A stretch of DNA of 64,000 nt from Primorskyibacter flagellatus (GTDB lineage: Bacteria; Pseudomonadota; Alphaproteobacteria; Rhodobacterales; Rhodobacteraceae), in assembly GCF_900176485.1 (NCBI RefSeq), contig NZ_FWYD01000015.1:20093-84092 (forward strand). The letters run 5' to 3'. Both the position numbers and the translations under genes were made by a program. Position 1 is the stretch's first letter. Each line of letters begins with the position of its first letter. Positions 1 through 9,182 of the stretch are shown here, one piece after another. The notes under the pieces were generated by a model, which saw only the letters and a list, made by a program, of their open reading frames with translations, searched no databases and was not told where the DNA came from.

Positions 1-138
1 ACGCGAGTTGTGGTGTCCGAGCCGCGCTTCAAGCCCAATAGCGCGACAGTCAATTTCTGGGATCGTTGGAGTGACGCGGCACCAGTTGCGGGAACGGAAG
101 ATGCCGTCCTTTCTTGGCGGAGACAAAGCAATCACTAG
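1..138 (+). CDS. possible C-terminal end of an unidentified protein, cut by window edge
   Basis: Reading frame 1 is open from the first base to a TAG at 136-138 and gives 45 residues, ending SWRRQSNH. The composition looks like ordinary protein (NFWDRWSDAAPV) and the frame is more natural than the other two. The family is not recognisable from this tail. It converges on the helicase gene that ends at 182. It could still be a chance open frame, because only 138 bases are visible. Confidence 0.35.
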   Translation, partial: TRVVVSEPRFKPNSATVNFWDRWSDAAPVAGTEDAVLSWRRQSNH

Positions 139-181
139 CCCTAGGAGCGATGAAAACAGTCAACGAGTATTGCCGCACATA

Positions 182-2353
182 TTATGCTGGGACGATTCTA
201 CCGACCATCGCGGTAAGAGTATCGGGCGCAAGCTTGGAAGAAATTGCATCCAACTCCAAGAGGGGCTGCGACAGGTAAGGATGAAACTTCTCCGACATTA
301 AATTCCCAGCTCCAGCGAACAGATCGACAGGTTCGCCAGATCGAATGTGCGCTAGTACCGTTTGAAGATCGGGGGTTTCGTCCCCGGCCTCCACCATCAG
401 AAACCCGTCATGCAGTTCGACCGAAAACCCCTCACTTCTCAGTGCTAGCGCGAGGGTTGATGTCTTCACAGTACCGACCCGCGTCGCAATGACTGATGTA
501 TGCTCGCCAATGGTGTGTAGGTTATTGGCCCTAAACCCCAGCTGTTCATAGTGAGCACGCGCTTCCTCGAGCATCATCAAAGAGACTGTATCCATGTAAG
601 CTGGGCTGGAATCCCCCTCGAGCACGGCGAACATTCGGTCGATCACTTTGTCATGAATGTCCCCCGCATCGCCGCCGAAGACGGGCGGCACACCAGCCTT
701 CGCGGGTTTGACGACGATGACCTTTTCACGATCATGGATTTCTTGAACAACCCAACGTCGCCCAGAGAATATTAATAGCATCCCAGGGGCAAGAACATTA
801 TCGATCGGCAGGGTTCCAAGGTCCCGCCCCTCTGCGACCAACCGGAATTCCTCAGGCGTCTGAAACACCGCATAGAAGCTGTAATGCTCAACCAGTTTTT
901 CGCCCGCGGGTCCCAAAAGCAACAGCCCGCTGCCGACCTGTTCGATCAAGCCGGTTTCTGGGTGGCCGATTGCACGCAACACATCTGCGAAGACTTCGGT
1001 TGTGACCTTCCGAAAGGGGCCTTCGCGGCAGAGCACATTGTAGACCACGCTTGCAGACGCACCGCCGCGCTGCGCTATGACTGACAGTATCTGGTGGACG
1101 AGCGTCGAGAGATGAAGCGCCTGAGGTTTTGGAGGTTCGCACCAGCCTTCCAGCAGCAAGTCTATCATCGCGATGGACCTGATCAGGCCGAGGCGAAGAC
1201 GATCCACGAAACTGCTCTCCGGCGTCAACTTGGCTTCGACAGCATACTGCCTGAGAATGGCCGGCTGTCCTTCACGCCGGCCTGATCGGCCAAGCCGTTG
1301 TCGCAACGCGGCGACGCTGAATGGCGCACCGATTTGAGCCACGCAGGTCACGTCACCGATGTCGATTCCAAGCTCGAGCGTCGATGTGCAAACGGCTGTC
1401 GTCGGTTTCGCAGGGTCCTTCAAGCGCCGCTCAACGAAGTCACGGTGTTCTCGGGAGAGGCTCGCGTGGTGGGGATAGAATTCCTGTGGCAGGTGCTCCC
1501 GTTCGCAAAGCTCCCGCAACCGATCTGCGTAAATCTCGACCCGTTGACGCGCTCCGGCGAAGACCAGGTTGTCGCTGCCTCGAAGGTGTTTGAAAAGATG
1601 TGCTGCGATCGCGTCCGTTGCGGATGGGCTGTTTTCATCTTCATCGCCGGAAAGGTAACCGCGAAGCTGAAGCTTCAATTCAGCCTCGCCGCCATCTGCT
1701 TCGATCAGCTGGACAGCGTTTGCGGCGTCAGGGCGAAGATAGGCCTTAGCGAGGTCCATGTCGCCTAGCGTAGCTGACAGACCTATCCGACGGATTGGGC
1801 GCTTTATCGCGAGCTCGAGCCGTGTGAGCAGTGAACGAAGCTGGACACCGCGTTCGCTGTCCAGAACTGTGTGCAGCTCGTCGATCACGACCGCCCGTGT
1901 CGCCCCAAACAGGCGGGCAATTTCCAAACCGCGACGAATGAAAAGCGCCTCAAGGGACTCTGGGGTTATCAGAAGGATCCCTTTTGGAGATATCAACGCG
2001 CGCGTCTTGATGGATTGCGAGACATCTCCGTGCCAGGGAACAACCGGAAGCTCTGCTTCCTGGCAGATGCCCTCCAGCCGCATGGCCTGGTCCGTGATCA
2101 GGGCTTTCAGCGGACCGATGTAGAGCAGGTCGAAGCCGGTGCCGCCCGACGGCTCGTCAAGCACCTGTGAAATCAACGGCAGGAACGCCGCCTCGGTCTT
2201 TCCGCCCGCCGTAGAAGCTGCAACGATTAAATCGGCATTGGATTCGCAGATCGTCCGGATGGATCGCGCCTGGATGTCGCGAAGTTCGCGCCAACCTTTC
2301 TGGCGTATCCATTTCTGCACAGGCCTCGCCAGTTTGTCGAACGCACTGCTCAT
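182..2353 (-). CDS. sngC: Shango defence system helicase SngC (Lhr/DEAD-like)
   Basis: This 723-residue superfamily 2 helicase has Walker A ASTAGGKT at residues 46-53, DELH (motif II) at 159-162, SAT at 194-196, STLELGIDIG near 325 and motif VI QRLGRSGR at 353-360. The core resembles Lhr and BrxHI helicases, followed by about 360 residues without a motif I recognise. It starts at ATG 2353, five bases past the end of the upstream ATPase gene, so it is translated from the same mRNA. Known of the family: Shango consists of a TerB-domain protein, an ATPase and a helicase. The identity as SngC is inferred from gene order and domains. It presumably acts on phage DNA or replication intermediates in the cytoplasm. 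Confidence 0.85.
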   Translation of the reverse strand: MSSAFDKLARPVQKWIRQKGWRELRDIQARSIRTICESNADLIVAASTAGGKTEAAFLPLISQVLDEPSGGTGFDLLYIGPLKALITDQAMRLEGICQEAELPVVPWHGDVSQSIKTRALISPKGILLITPESLEALFIRRGLEIARLFGATRAVVIDELHTVLDSERGVQLRSLLTRLELAIKRPIRRIGLSATLGDMDLAKAYLRPDAANAVQLIEADGGEAELKLQLRGYLSGDEDENSPSATDAIAAHLFKHLRGSDNLVFAGARQRVEIYADRLRELCEREHLPQEFYPHHASLSREHRDFVERRLKDPAKPTTAVCTSTLELGIDIGDVTCVAQIGAPFSVAALRQRLGRSGRREGQPAILRQYAVEAKLTPESSFVDRLRLGLIRSIAMIDLLLEGWCEPPKPQALHLSTLVHQILSVIAQRGGASASVVYNVLCREGPFRKVTTEVFADVLRAIGHPETGLIEQVGSGLLLLGPAGEKLVEHYSFYAVFQTPEEFRLVAEGRDLGTLPIDNVLAPGMLLIFSGRRWVVQEIHDREKVIVVKPAKAGVPPVFGGDAGDIHDKVIDRMFAVLEGDSSPAYMDTVSLMMLEEARAHYEQLGFRANNLHTIGEHTSVIATRVGTVKTSTLALALRSEGFSVELHDGFLMVEAGDETPDLQTVLAHIRSGEPVDLFAGAGNLMSEKFHPYLSQPLLELDAISSKLAPDTLTAMVGRIVPA

Positions 2354-2358
2354 CGGCG

Positions 2359-3666
2359 TCAGAGCTTGAAGCTGATCAGATCATCGTCACCGGGGTCTTG
2401 GGCACCAGTCGACTCGTCTACCTCGTTCATGTCTTCGCCGAGGTCTTCGGAGACCTCGATCTTTTCGATCAGATCGCTCCACTCGACACCGGGGTTTTGC
2501 TCAAGCACGGAAAGCAGGTTCACGAATGCCGTCACCGTATTGCGCGGGGTGCGGAAGTAAGCTTCACCGATCCGGTCCGAACAATGCGCCATGAAGGCCT
2601 CGAGCGCGTCGTCCGGCAGAGCACCGGCATCGTCCTGCATGATCCGCCGCACATTGGCCAGAAGAACGAAGAGATCTTCAGGGGTCAGGCTGGCCAGCCG
2701 GACAACCGGTCCTGAAAGGTCGACCAATCCGTCCCGCGCGAAGGTGTTCTCGGCCAAACGCGATTGAAGGGCTTCGTAGCTATAGAGCCCTCGACGGGTG
2801 TTCATCAGAAACTCCGGGGTTCCACCCATAAGGAATCCGAGGTTCTCGGCGCTACCCTGCAGCACATCGTTCAGGATCCGGAGGATCTGTTCGTAGTTTG
2901 CATTGCGGGCCTGCGACGAAGTGAGCTTGTAGAGGTTCACCATCTCGTCGAGGCCGACCAGCAATCCTTTATACCCGGCCTCGCACACGAATGCCGACAT
3001 CAGCTTCAGATGGTCATAGACACTGGCGTCGTCGATGATCGTTCGCACACCAAGTGCTTTGCGCGCGTCGGTGCGTGTCGCGAACTCGCCGCGCAGCCAT
3101 CTCAGGGCTGCGGATTTCAACTCGTCGTCGCCGGTCTCATGGCCTTCCCAATATCGACGGATGACTTCGGCGAACTCAAACCCTCCGGTAAGTTCTTCAA
3201 AGTGGCCAAGGCGTTCACGAATGACGGTCCCCGTGGGCAAATCCCGTTCTTCAGCATCTCGGTGAGCCTGGCTGACAAATCGCTCCACCACGCTGGCCAA
3301 TGCCCCGCCATCGGGCTTGGTCCGCGTCGAGAGGTTTCGGGCCATCTCGGCATACAGCCCGCGAGCTTGTCCGCCGGTCGCGTGAATGCGCCGATCTGGC
3401 GCTAAATCCGCGAACATCACGACCAGGCCTTTCTCCAGAGCCACGAGGCGGATCAGGTTCATGAAGAACGTCTTGCCCGATCCGTACTCCCCGATGATGA
3501 ACCGGATCGCCGATCCGCCATCGGATATCCGGTCCATGTCCTTGACGAGCTCTTCAATCTCTCGGACGCGGCCAACCTGAATATGGCGCAAACCGAGTTT
3601 GGGCACGACCCCGGCCCGAAGCGCCTGTACGATTGCATCGCGTTCACGTGGTTTCAACTTAGACAT
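2359..3666 (-). CDS. sngB: Shango ATPase SngB (BrxD-like, DUF2791 family)
   Basis: This 435-residue P-loop ATPase has Walker A GEYGSGKT at residues 59-66 and a probable Walker B, GLLVGLDE, at 234-241. The remainder (GGTPEFL, YEALQSRLAEN, FRTPRNTV) fits the BrxD/DUF2791 family of ATP-binding proteins, which work with an Lhr-like helicase in BREX type 2 and in Shango. I use ATG 3666, which overlaps the end of the TerB-domain gene by eight bases; an in-frame upstream start at 3681 is less likely. The C-terminal tail is acidic. No methyltransferase, PglZ or BrxC gene is near, so a BREX system is not indicated. Confidence 0.85.
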   Translation of the reverse strand: MSKLKPRERDAIVQALRAGVVPKLGLRHIQVGRVREIEELVKDMDRISDGGSAIRFIIGEYGSGKTFFMNLIRLVALEKGLVVMFADLAPDRRIHATGGQARGLYAEMARNLSTRTKPDGGALASVVERFVSQAHRDAEERDLPTGTVIRERLGHFEELTGGFEFAEVIRRYWEGHETGDDELKSAALRWLRGEFATRTDARKALGVRTIIDDASVYDHLKLMSAFVCEAGYKGLLVGLDEMVNLYKLTSSQARNANYEQILRILNDVLQGSAENLGFLMGGTPEFLMNTRRGLYSYEALQSRLAENTFARDGLVDLSGPVVRLASLTPEDLFVLLANVRRIMQDDAGALPDDALEAFMAHCSDRIGEAYFRTPRNTVTAFVNLLSVLEQNPGVEWSDLIEKIEVSEDLGEDMNEVDESTGAQDPGDDDLISFKL

Positions 3667-6187
3667 CCCTGCCCTCCGCACTCATCTTTTCTTTTACCGC
3701 CTCCGCAATTTCCAGAGACACGTCATATCCATCATACTCGTCGAGCAGTGCTTCGTTGTAGGTCTCAAAAGCCCATTCATTCACGACTTCCAAAGCCCCG
3801 GATGCCATCAACCCATGCGAGGCGCAGATCGTCTCGAACTCGGTTTCAGACCAATGCTCTCGAGTGACCAGTTCGAGGACAAGGGCGCCGTGTTTCGGGT
3901 CAAGCCCTACCAGCTGGCTTTGGCTGGCAGGCGCGGAGGCACCACTTTCTTCCTCTTTGACATCGAAAATCTGACCGAGGACGGACGACACGCGCTCTGT
4001 GTCCGAACGAATTGCTGCGATCCGTGAAGCGTCGAGTTTCGGTCCGCTGGCTTTTTCGAGCGCGGGTATCGCTTCGCCCGGGCGACCCGGTTGCGACGCG
4101 CGAACAGTGCGTGGACCATCCGCAACTTCGCCAGCATGCAGGTCGGTGTAGGCAAGCGCAGGATCAAGTCCCAAAGCCTTGTAGATTTTCTCGATGCTTG
4201 CGACTTCGTCGGAGTGAATAATGCCATCGGCATGTGCTGCACCGACCAGCGCTGCCCGCATAGCGGCTTGGCTGTCTTGGCCCACCTCCTTCAGTTTGCG
4301 CCGCAGAAGCGTCATGTCCGGTGGCACGGCCAGGAACCATTCAAGGTTTGCACGCAGCCTGCGGCGTTCCTGATCGCTGAGGGCCGTGGCAGAAACCTGA
4401 TCTTCCAACGCCCTGCGTTCAGGCTCCGCGATGCGACCATCAGCATGGGCGACTAACGACCCAAGTGCCAATTCGATCAAGGCGCTTCGATAGCTGTCGG
4501 AAACGTCCTCCAGTCTTTCGATGGGTTCGCCCAGACGAAACAGCACAACAGGCTCCTCCGTCTTGGGCGACCGGAGCGCAAACCGAGGGTCGGGCGCCAG
4601 ACCGAAACCGAGGCGCGCGAGCGCGTCGGCGGCTCCTGTCATTTGCCGTTTTCCGATCTTCTCGTTCGTTTCTCCCTCCAGTCGTCCGATCACCTCCTCA
4701 AGCGGCACCAATCCCCCGCGATCGACGATATCGCTTGCCCAAGATTTCAAGCGGTCCATTTCCTCTGATGGGAAAGCATCCCAAAGTTCAGAGGGTAGCA
4801 AGGCATGCGCTTCCACACTTCCGCGGCCGTCAGGGTTTCGGCCCAGGAAGCGACTGAGCTTGTCGAGGTCGTTCATCACCTCGTCAGCCAGCTCTTGCGC
4901 AATCTCGACCGGCTTGCGCAAGCCGGAGATGTCGGGCACGGGTTTGCCATCCACGGTCGGATTGACTGACCCCTGAAACTCGCTGGAGGCGGCGCGATAG
5001 GATGCCGTGAGTGATTTCCGGGGTTTTGTCACTTTGAGCCCATCAGGAAAACGCCGATCAAACCGCATACGGAAAAGAGCGACGAACTCGTCACGGCACC
5101 GCGTCGCGGGAGTTCTCAGATTTGTTTCCGGATGGCAGATGAACCAACTCAGCAACCAGTCAGCCGTCAGGTTCTCGCCTTTGTCGATCCGAGCTCCGAT
5201 TGCGTATTTGAGTGAGAACGGAAGTTCCCAGCCCTGCTTCTCGAAAATCGGTTCGATAGCGTCGAGGTCGGTTTCGGCAAGCATCGCAATGTCGAGGAAC
5301 TCACCCAAATAGCGCCTGACGGAGTGGTTGTCAGGGTAAAGTGACTGCAGCCGCCGAACTTCCTGGACGATATCCTTGGCATCTTCGTTGGACTGATCGA
5401 CGAAGAAGCGACGCTCCAGCCCGTAGAAGTACAGGAACATGTATCCGGGGTTGTAGGAGGCGTCGTTGCGCCCGCTGGCCAACCAGTCGAGGTAGGTCGC
5501 CCGGCACTGAGGTGAGATATCCGCGTATCCGGGCCAGTAAGGCATACCTTCACCAGCTTTGTCGGCTCCAGAGCGCGCGACAGACAGAGACGGATCGATA
5601 TAGGCTCGGCACTTGTCACGATACCCGTAGGTGTTCAGCAAGGGAGCCGTGCCGACATAGACCATCCCGCCGATGTTGCGGCCGGCGACGCTAGCTGTTT
5701 CATAAGACGGGACCCACCCGCTTTTCGATGATCGGACCGATGCGCTCGATGCCACTCGCGAGGGCTGATTTCGTTCAGCGGCCGCGGCAAGTGCCGGCGC
5801 CGCAGACTTTCCAGCCCGAACGATTTCAGCGTAGTCCTGCTTTGGTGGGGAGTAAGCCTGCACGGCAGCCGGCTGTTTGGACGCGTTGGCTTCGCGAGTT
5901 CGTTCGCGCTCACGCTCGATACGCTTGTCGTAGGCACTTGGGCGCGGCACCGGCTCAGGTCGGGGGGGTAGATTTTCGGAACTCCCCTCAGCTTGCGCCT
6001 TTGCAGCGACTTTCCGCGATCTCCGTTTTTCTTGCCACCAGACCAGAATGACGGGAACACCAAATGCAAACAACATCTGGCCGCCAATCGGCCAACCCTG
6101 AAGCATTGTGGTCACCACGACCATACATAAGAAAAAATACAGGACGAGAAAGAATGTAATTCGGAAAAACTTGATTATTGAAGACAT
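3659..6187 (-). CDS. sngA: Shango TerB-domain membrane protein SngA
   Basis: This 842-residue protein opens with two hydrophobic stretches (about residues 8-30 and 36-50), consistent with membrane anchoring, then a charged low-complexity linker to about residue 170. The next part fits a TerB-N domain (conserved region around YWPGYADI and YFYGLERR, about 205-300). A central TerB-like helical domain lies near 560-680, where HADGRI and HADGII occur as paired acidic motifs that could bind metal. A TerB-C-like end follows. It is the first gene of a three-gene operon with the ATPase and helicase, which is the Shango composition. Domain limits are estimates by eye. The exact role of the TerB protein is not known to me. 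Confidence 0.85.
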   Translation of the reverse strand: MSSIIKFFRITFFLVLYFFLCMVVVTTMLQGWPIGGQMLFAFGVPVILVWWQEKRRSRKVAAKAQAEGSSENLPPRPEPVPRPSAYDKRIERERERTREANASKQPAAVQAYSPPKQDYAEIVRAGKSAAPALAAAAERNQPSRVASSASVRSSKSGWVPSYETASVAGRNIGGMVYVGTAPLLNTYGYRDKCRAYIDPSLSVARSGADKAGEGMPYWPGYADISPQCRATYLDWLASGRNDASYNPGYMFLYFYGLERRFFVDQSNEDAKDIVQEVRRLQSLYPDNHSVRRYLGEFLDIAMLAETDLDAIEPIFEKQGWELPFSLKYAIGARIDKGENLTADWLLSWFICHPETNLRTPATRCRDEFVALFRMRFDRRFPDGLKVTKPRKSLTASYRAASSEFQGSVNPTVDGKPVPDISGLRKPVEIAQELADEVMNDLDKLSRFLGRNPDGRGSVEAHALLPSELWDAFPSEEMDRLKSWASDIVDRGGLVPLEEVIGRLEGETNEKIGKRQMTGAADALARLGFGLAPDPRFALRSPKTEEPVVLFRLGEPIERLEDVSDSYRSALIELALGSLVAHADGRIAEPERRALEDQVSATALSDQERRRLRANLEWFLAVPPDMTLLRRKLKEVGQDSQAAMRAALVGAAHADGIIHSDEVASIEKIYKALGLDPALAYTDLHAGEVADGPRTVRASQPGRPGEAIPALEKASGPKLDASRIAAIRSDTERVSSVLGQIFDVKEEESGASAPASQSQLVGLDPKHGALVLELVTREHWSETEFETICASHGLMASGALEVVNEWAFETYNEALLDEYDGYDVSLEIAEAVKEKMSAEGRDV

Positions 6188-6582
6188 TATCGGAACCCTC
6201 TCCGAACCACACTATTTTGCACAGCCATCTTTGCAACGACTAACGTCATGGTTGAAGCACTTCCCATGCTTTATGCTTGATTGGGCCGATGGCCACATAC
6301 ATCTGTTCGCACCGTTGCGGGCACACCCCTGCCCCAGTGACCGTAACCGGAACGGCCGAGATGAAGCGTTGCCACGACCATGCGACGGCTGGTCGGGCTG
6401 GCTCCGGAGGAGACGGCCGGGCCAGCGGCACGTCGCAGGGAGAGGCGGCGTTTCAGCTCGGGGAGGGCGGCTGCGCGCAGCCGACCGAGTAGGGCGCGGT
6501 CCTGGCCAAAGGGCGGGAGGGGCCAATGTTCCCCTTGAATGCTTCAACTTAAGAATCAAAAGTTACTTCAACGGCAGGGCCA
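6188..6582. other. 395-bp spacer between sngA and the next gene
   Basis: This holds the upstream region of the sngABC operon (an AT-rich stretch near 6110-6240 fits a promoter for it) and the leader of the plus-strand gene at 6583. The open frames inside (for example 6212-6559 on the minus strand) have biased, non-protein-like composition. I see no recognisable gene, although the segment 6240-6540 is very GC-rich and could be decayed coding DNA. Confidence 0.4.
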
Positions 6583-7185
6583 TTGAGACAGGCGGAACAC
6601 ACTTTGATTGAGCTGAAAATCGAACTGGTTGGCATCAAACCACCCATCTGGCGCCGTATCGTCGTGCCGAATGACATCAGCTTGGACATCCTGCATTCCG
6701 TTCTCCAGGGCGCTATGCCTTGGCAAGACTATCATTTGCATGAGTTCGAGATTGGCGAAGACAGGTTCGAGGCCCGCGACGAAAGTGACGACAGCTGGGA
6801 CCCTACCGATGGGCGGAAGGACGAGAAGAGGTTTACTCTTGGAAAGCTGGTCAAGAAAGGCAGTCAGTTCACATACACTTATGATTTCGGCGATGGCTGG
6901 CGGCATCTCGTCACCGTTGAGAAGTTTAGCAAACCAACCGGAAGACCAGATCTGGACTTTCCCGCCTGTGTTGACGGAGAGCGAGCCTGCCCGCCAGAGG
7001 ACTGTGGAGGACCCTACTCTTACGAAGAGTTTCTCGACGCGCTGACCGACAAACACCACCCGGAACATCGCGATACAAAGCAATGGGCGGGCGCGTTCGA
7101 ACCGGAAGTGTTCAGCGTGCAGCAAGCCAATGCTGCCGTCGGTGCGATGTTTGTATGGGCAAAAGAACGCCACAATCGAAAGTGA
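6583..7185 (+). CDS. plasmid pRiA4b ORF-3 family protein
   Basis: This 200-residue protein contains the signature of the pRiA4b ORF-3-like family: IELVGIKPPIWRRIVVP near the start, then LDILHSVLQGAMPW..YHLHEFEIG, and later FTYTYDFGDGWRH, CPPEDCGGPYSYEEFLDAL and WAGAFEPEVFSV. The family is common on alphaproteobacterial plasmids, and its biochemical role is not established. There is no ATG. TTG 6583 gives the full frame, and TTG 6604 has a better-placed GGCGG. It stands alone between Shango and AbiE. Confidence 0.85.
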   Translation: MRQAEHTLIELKIELVGIKPPIWRRIVVPNDISLDILHSVLQGAMPWQDYHLHEFEIGEDRFEARDESDDSWDPTDGRKDEKRFTLGKLVKKGSQFTYTYDFGDGWRHLVTVEKFSKPTGRPDLDFPACVDGERACPPEDCGGPYSYEEFLDALTDKHHPEHRDTKQWAGAFEPEVFSVQQANAAVGAMFVWAKERHNRK

Positions 7186-7422
7186 AACCTGACTCTGGTT
7201 TGGCGCAGCGGCTTCGACAGGGGCACATAGCTTCGACTGTTCGATCCGAATGGCCGGATGTCTTCTCAGCCCTCCGAGGGCATCCACGCCCTGCTTTGCT
7301 GGTGAGCTTCAGAGCTGACAACCACCAGTCTCTTTGAAAATTCCAGAATTTGTCGATCCTTGACGGACTATCTCACAGGTTATCACAGAAACAAGTGGCG
7401 GCATCTTTAAAAATACATCATT

Positions 7423-8262
7423 ATGTCGCCCATGAGTGGACAAGAACACGAAAAACTAAAGAGTCTTCTTGAGGCTGTCCCCACGGGGTTCCTCGTGGAC
7501 TCCGCCTGGCTGGAGCACCACGGGATAGGTCGGCGTTCGTCCTACGGCTATGTGCAACGCGGCTGGCTAGAACGCCTAGGACGCGGAGTGTTCCGCCGTC
7601 CCGCACCAAGCAGCGCCACCACGAATACGCTCGACTGGAAGACCAGCCTGCTCTCGCTCCAGCACATCATGCACTACCCTGTCCATATCGGGGGGGCGAC
7701 GGCATTGGGCCTGCAAGGCTATGCGCACTACCTCTCACTCGGCGACAAGAGCACAGTCTGGCTCTACGGCTCAAAAATCCCCAACTGGCTCGAAAAACTG
7801 CCGCTCAACACCGAACTCCGCACACGCAGCGTATCGCTGTTCTCCGATCCAGAGTTGGGTGTCAATGACGCGCGAAATAATCTCAACGAGACAGCATCGT
7901 CCCTGCCATGGGACTGGAAACTGGTGATGTCCTCGCCGGAACGCGCCATCCTCGAAGCGCTTGACGAGTTGCCGGATCAGGAGAGCTTTCACAACCTCGA
8001 CATGGTGTTCGAAAGCCTGACGACGTTGCGCCCAAGAACCCTCTCGGCACTGCTCAGAAGTTGCAAGAAGATCAAGGTCAAACGCCTGTTCTTCGTGTTC
8101 GCCGACCGCCACGACCATGCCTGGCGCAAGCGTCTCGATCCGGAAGACTTCGACCTCGGCAGCGGGGATCGCGCATTGGTCAAAGGCGGCAAGATACATC
8201 CACGCTACAGGATCATGGTGCCCGAAGAGTTTGTAAGAAAGGAACGTGGTGATGGCGCGTGA
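7423..8262 (+). CDS. abiEi: AbiEi-family antitoxin (type IV toxin-antitoxin)
   Basis: This 279-residue protein has an N-terminal winged-helix segment (residues 10-60; LVDSAWLEHHGIGRRSSYGYVQRGWLERLGRGVF) followed by the AbiEi antitoxin domain (HIGGATALGLQGYAHYL, then SPERAILEALDELPD). Known of the family: AbiEi represses its own operon and counters the AbiEii nucleotidyltransferase. Its stop overlaps the start of the toxin gene by 11 bases, so the two are co-translated. It starts at ATG 7423 (alternative 7432). About 240 bases upstream are free for the promoter. Confidence 0.85.
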   Translation: MSPMSGQEHEKLKSLLEAVPTGFLVDSAWLEHHGIGRRSSYGYVQRGWLERLGRGVFRRPAPSSATTNTLDWKTSLLSLQHIMHYPVHIGGATALGLQGYAHYLSLGDKSTVWLYGSKIPNWLEKLPLNTELRTRSVSLFSDPELGVNDARNNLNETASSLPWDWKLVMSSPERAILEALDELPDQESFHNLDMVFESLTTLRPRTLSALLRSCKKIKVKRLFFVFADRHDHAWRKRLDPEDFDLGSGDRALVKGGKIHPRYRIMVPEEFVRKERGDGA

Positions 8263-9169
8263 AGACTATGCCGCCCAAGTGGCCCTGCTCGTACGGGTAC
8301 TTCCATATGTGGCGAAGGAGGAGATATTTGCGCTCAAGGGCGGGACGGCCATCAACCTCTTCTATCGCGACCTTCCGCGCCTCTCGGTCGATATCGATCT
8401 GACCTATCTGCCTGTCAAGGACCGCGCCGACAGCCTCGTCGAGATCAACGACGCGATGGACCGGATTACCGCCGCCATCGAAGGCGGCATCGCCGGCGCC
8501 AAAGCGCAGCGAATTGCCGGCGGTGGCGGCGGCGCCACGCGTGCGCTCGCCCGCCTCGGCACAGCCGAAATCAAAATCGAAACCTCCCCCGTTACCCGGG
8601 GCGTCGTGCATGATCCGGAACAACGCGAAGTCTCCGAAGCCGTCGAGGAGGCGTTCGGATATGCGACGATGAACATCGTCTCCTTCGAGGATTTGTTCGG
8701 CGGCAAGCTACATGCGGCCCTAGATCGCCAGCACCCGCGAGACCTCTACGACGTTAAACTGCTCTACGAGAACGAAGGGTTTACCGACGAGTTGTTCCGC
8801 ACGTTTCTGATCTACCTCGCGAGTTCACCACGCCCGCCGCACGAACTGCTGAATCCAAACCTGATCGATCTAGATCAGCCCTACGCGCGGGAATTCGAGG
8901 GCATGACGAAGGAAGCAGTCGACCTAACGGAATTGGTCTCAACGCGCGACCGCCTGATCGGTGATATCCAATCCCGCTTGGATGAGGGCGCGAAGAGGTT
9001 TCTGAGAACCCTGCATGACGGCGATCCAGACTTCGACGCGATCGACCGCCCTCAAGCGGCCGAGCTTCCAGCGGTCCGATGGAAGCTCATCAACGTGAAC
9101 AAGCTGAAAGCAGAAAACCCCAAGAAGCATGCCGCCCAAGGGGAAGAGTTGGAGAAGCTCCTCGGCTGA
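8252..9169 (+). CDS. abiEii: AbiEii/AbiGii-family nucleotidyltransferase toxin
   Basis: This 305-residue protein has the DNA polymerase beta-type nucleotidyltransferase signature: KGGT at residues 29-32, followed by SVDIDL with the metal-binding aspartates at 47 and 49. Known of the family: AbiEii toxins transfer nucleotides to tRNA and cause phage abortive infection or growth arrest. I prefer ATG 8252, preceded by AAGGA at the proper distance, over the in-frame GTGs at 8246 and 8249. It follows the antitoxin with an 11-base overlap. It looks intact. Confidence 0.88.
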   Translation: MAREDYAAQVALLVRVLPYVAKEEIFALKGGTAINLFYRDLPRLSVDIDLTYLPVKDRADSLVEINDAMDRITAAIEGGIAGAKAQRIAGGGGGATRALARLGTAEIKIETSPVTRGVVHDPEQREVSEAVEEAFGYATMNIVSFEDLFGGKLHAALDRQHPRDLYDVKLLYENEGFTDELFRTFLIYLASSPRPPHELLNPNLIDLDQPYAREFEGMTKEAVDLTELVSTRDRLIGDIQSRLDEGAKRFLRTLHDGDPDFDAIDRPQAAELPAVRWKLINVNKLKAENPKKHAAQGEELEKLLG

Positions 9170-9182
9170 AGATGGACCAGAG

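Noticed and set aside
182..6187. BREX type 2 or Dpd system
   Set aside because: The BrxD-like ATPase and Lhr helicase occur, but no PglX-type methyltransferase, PglZ, BrxC or deazaguanine genes are present; the TerB gene points to Shango.
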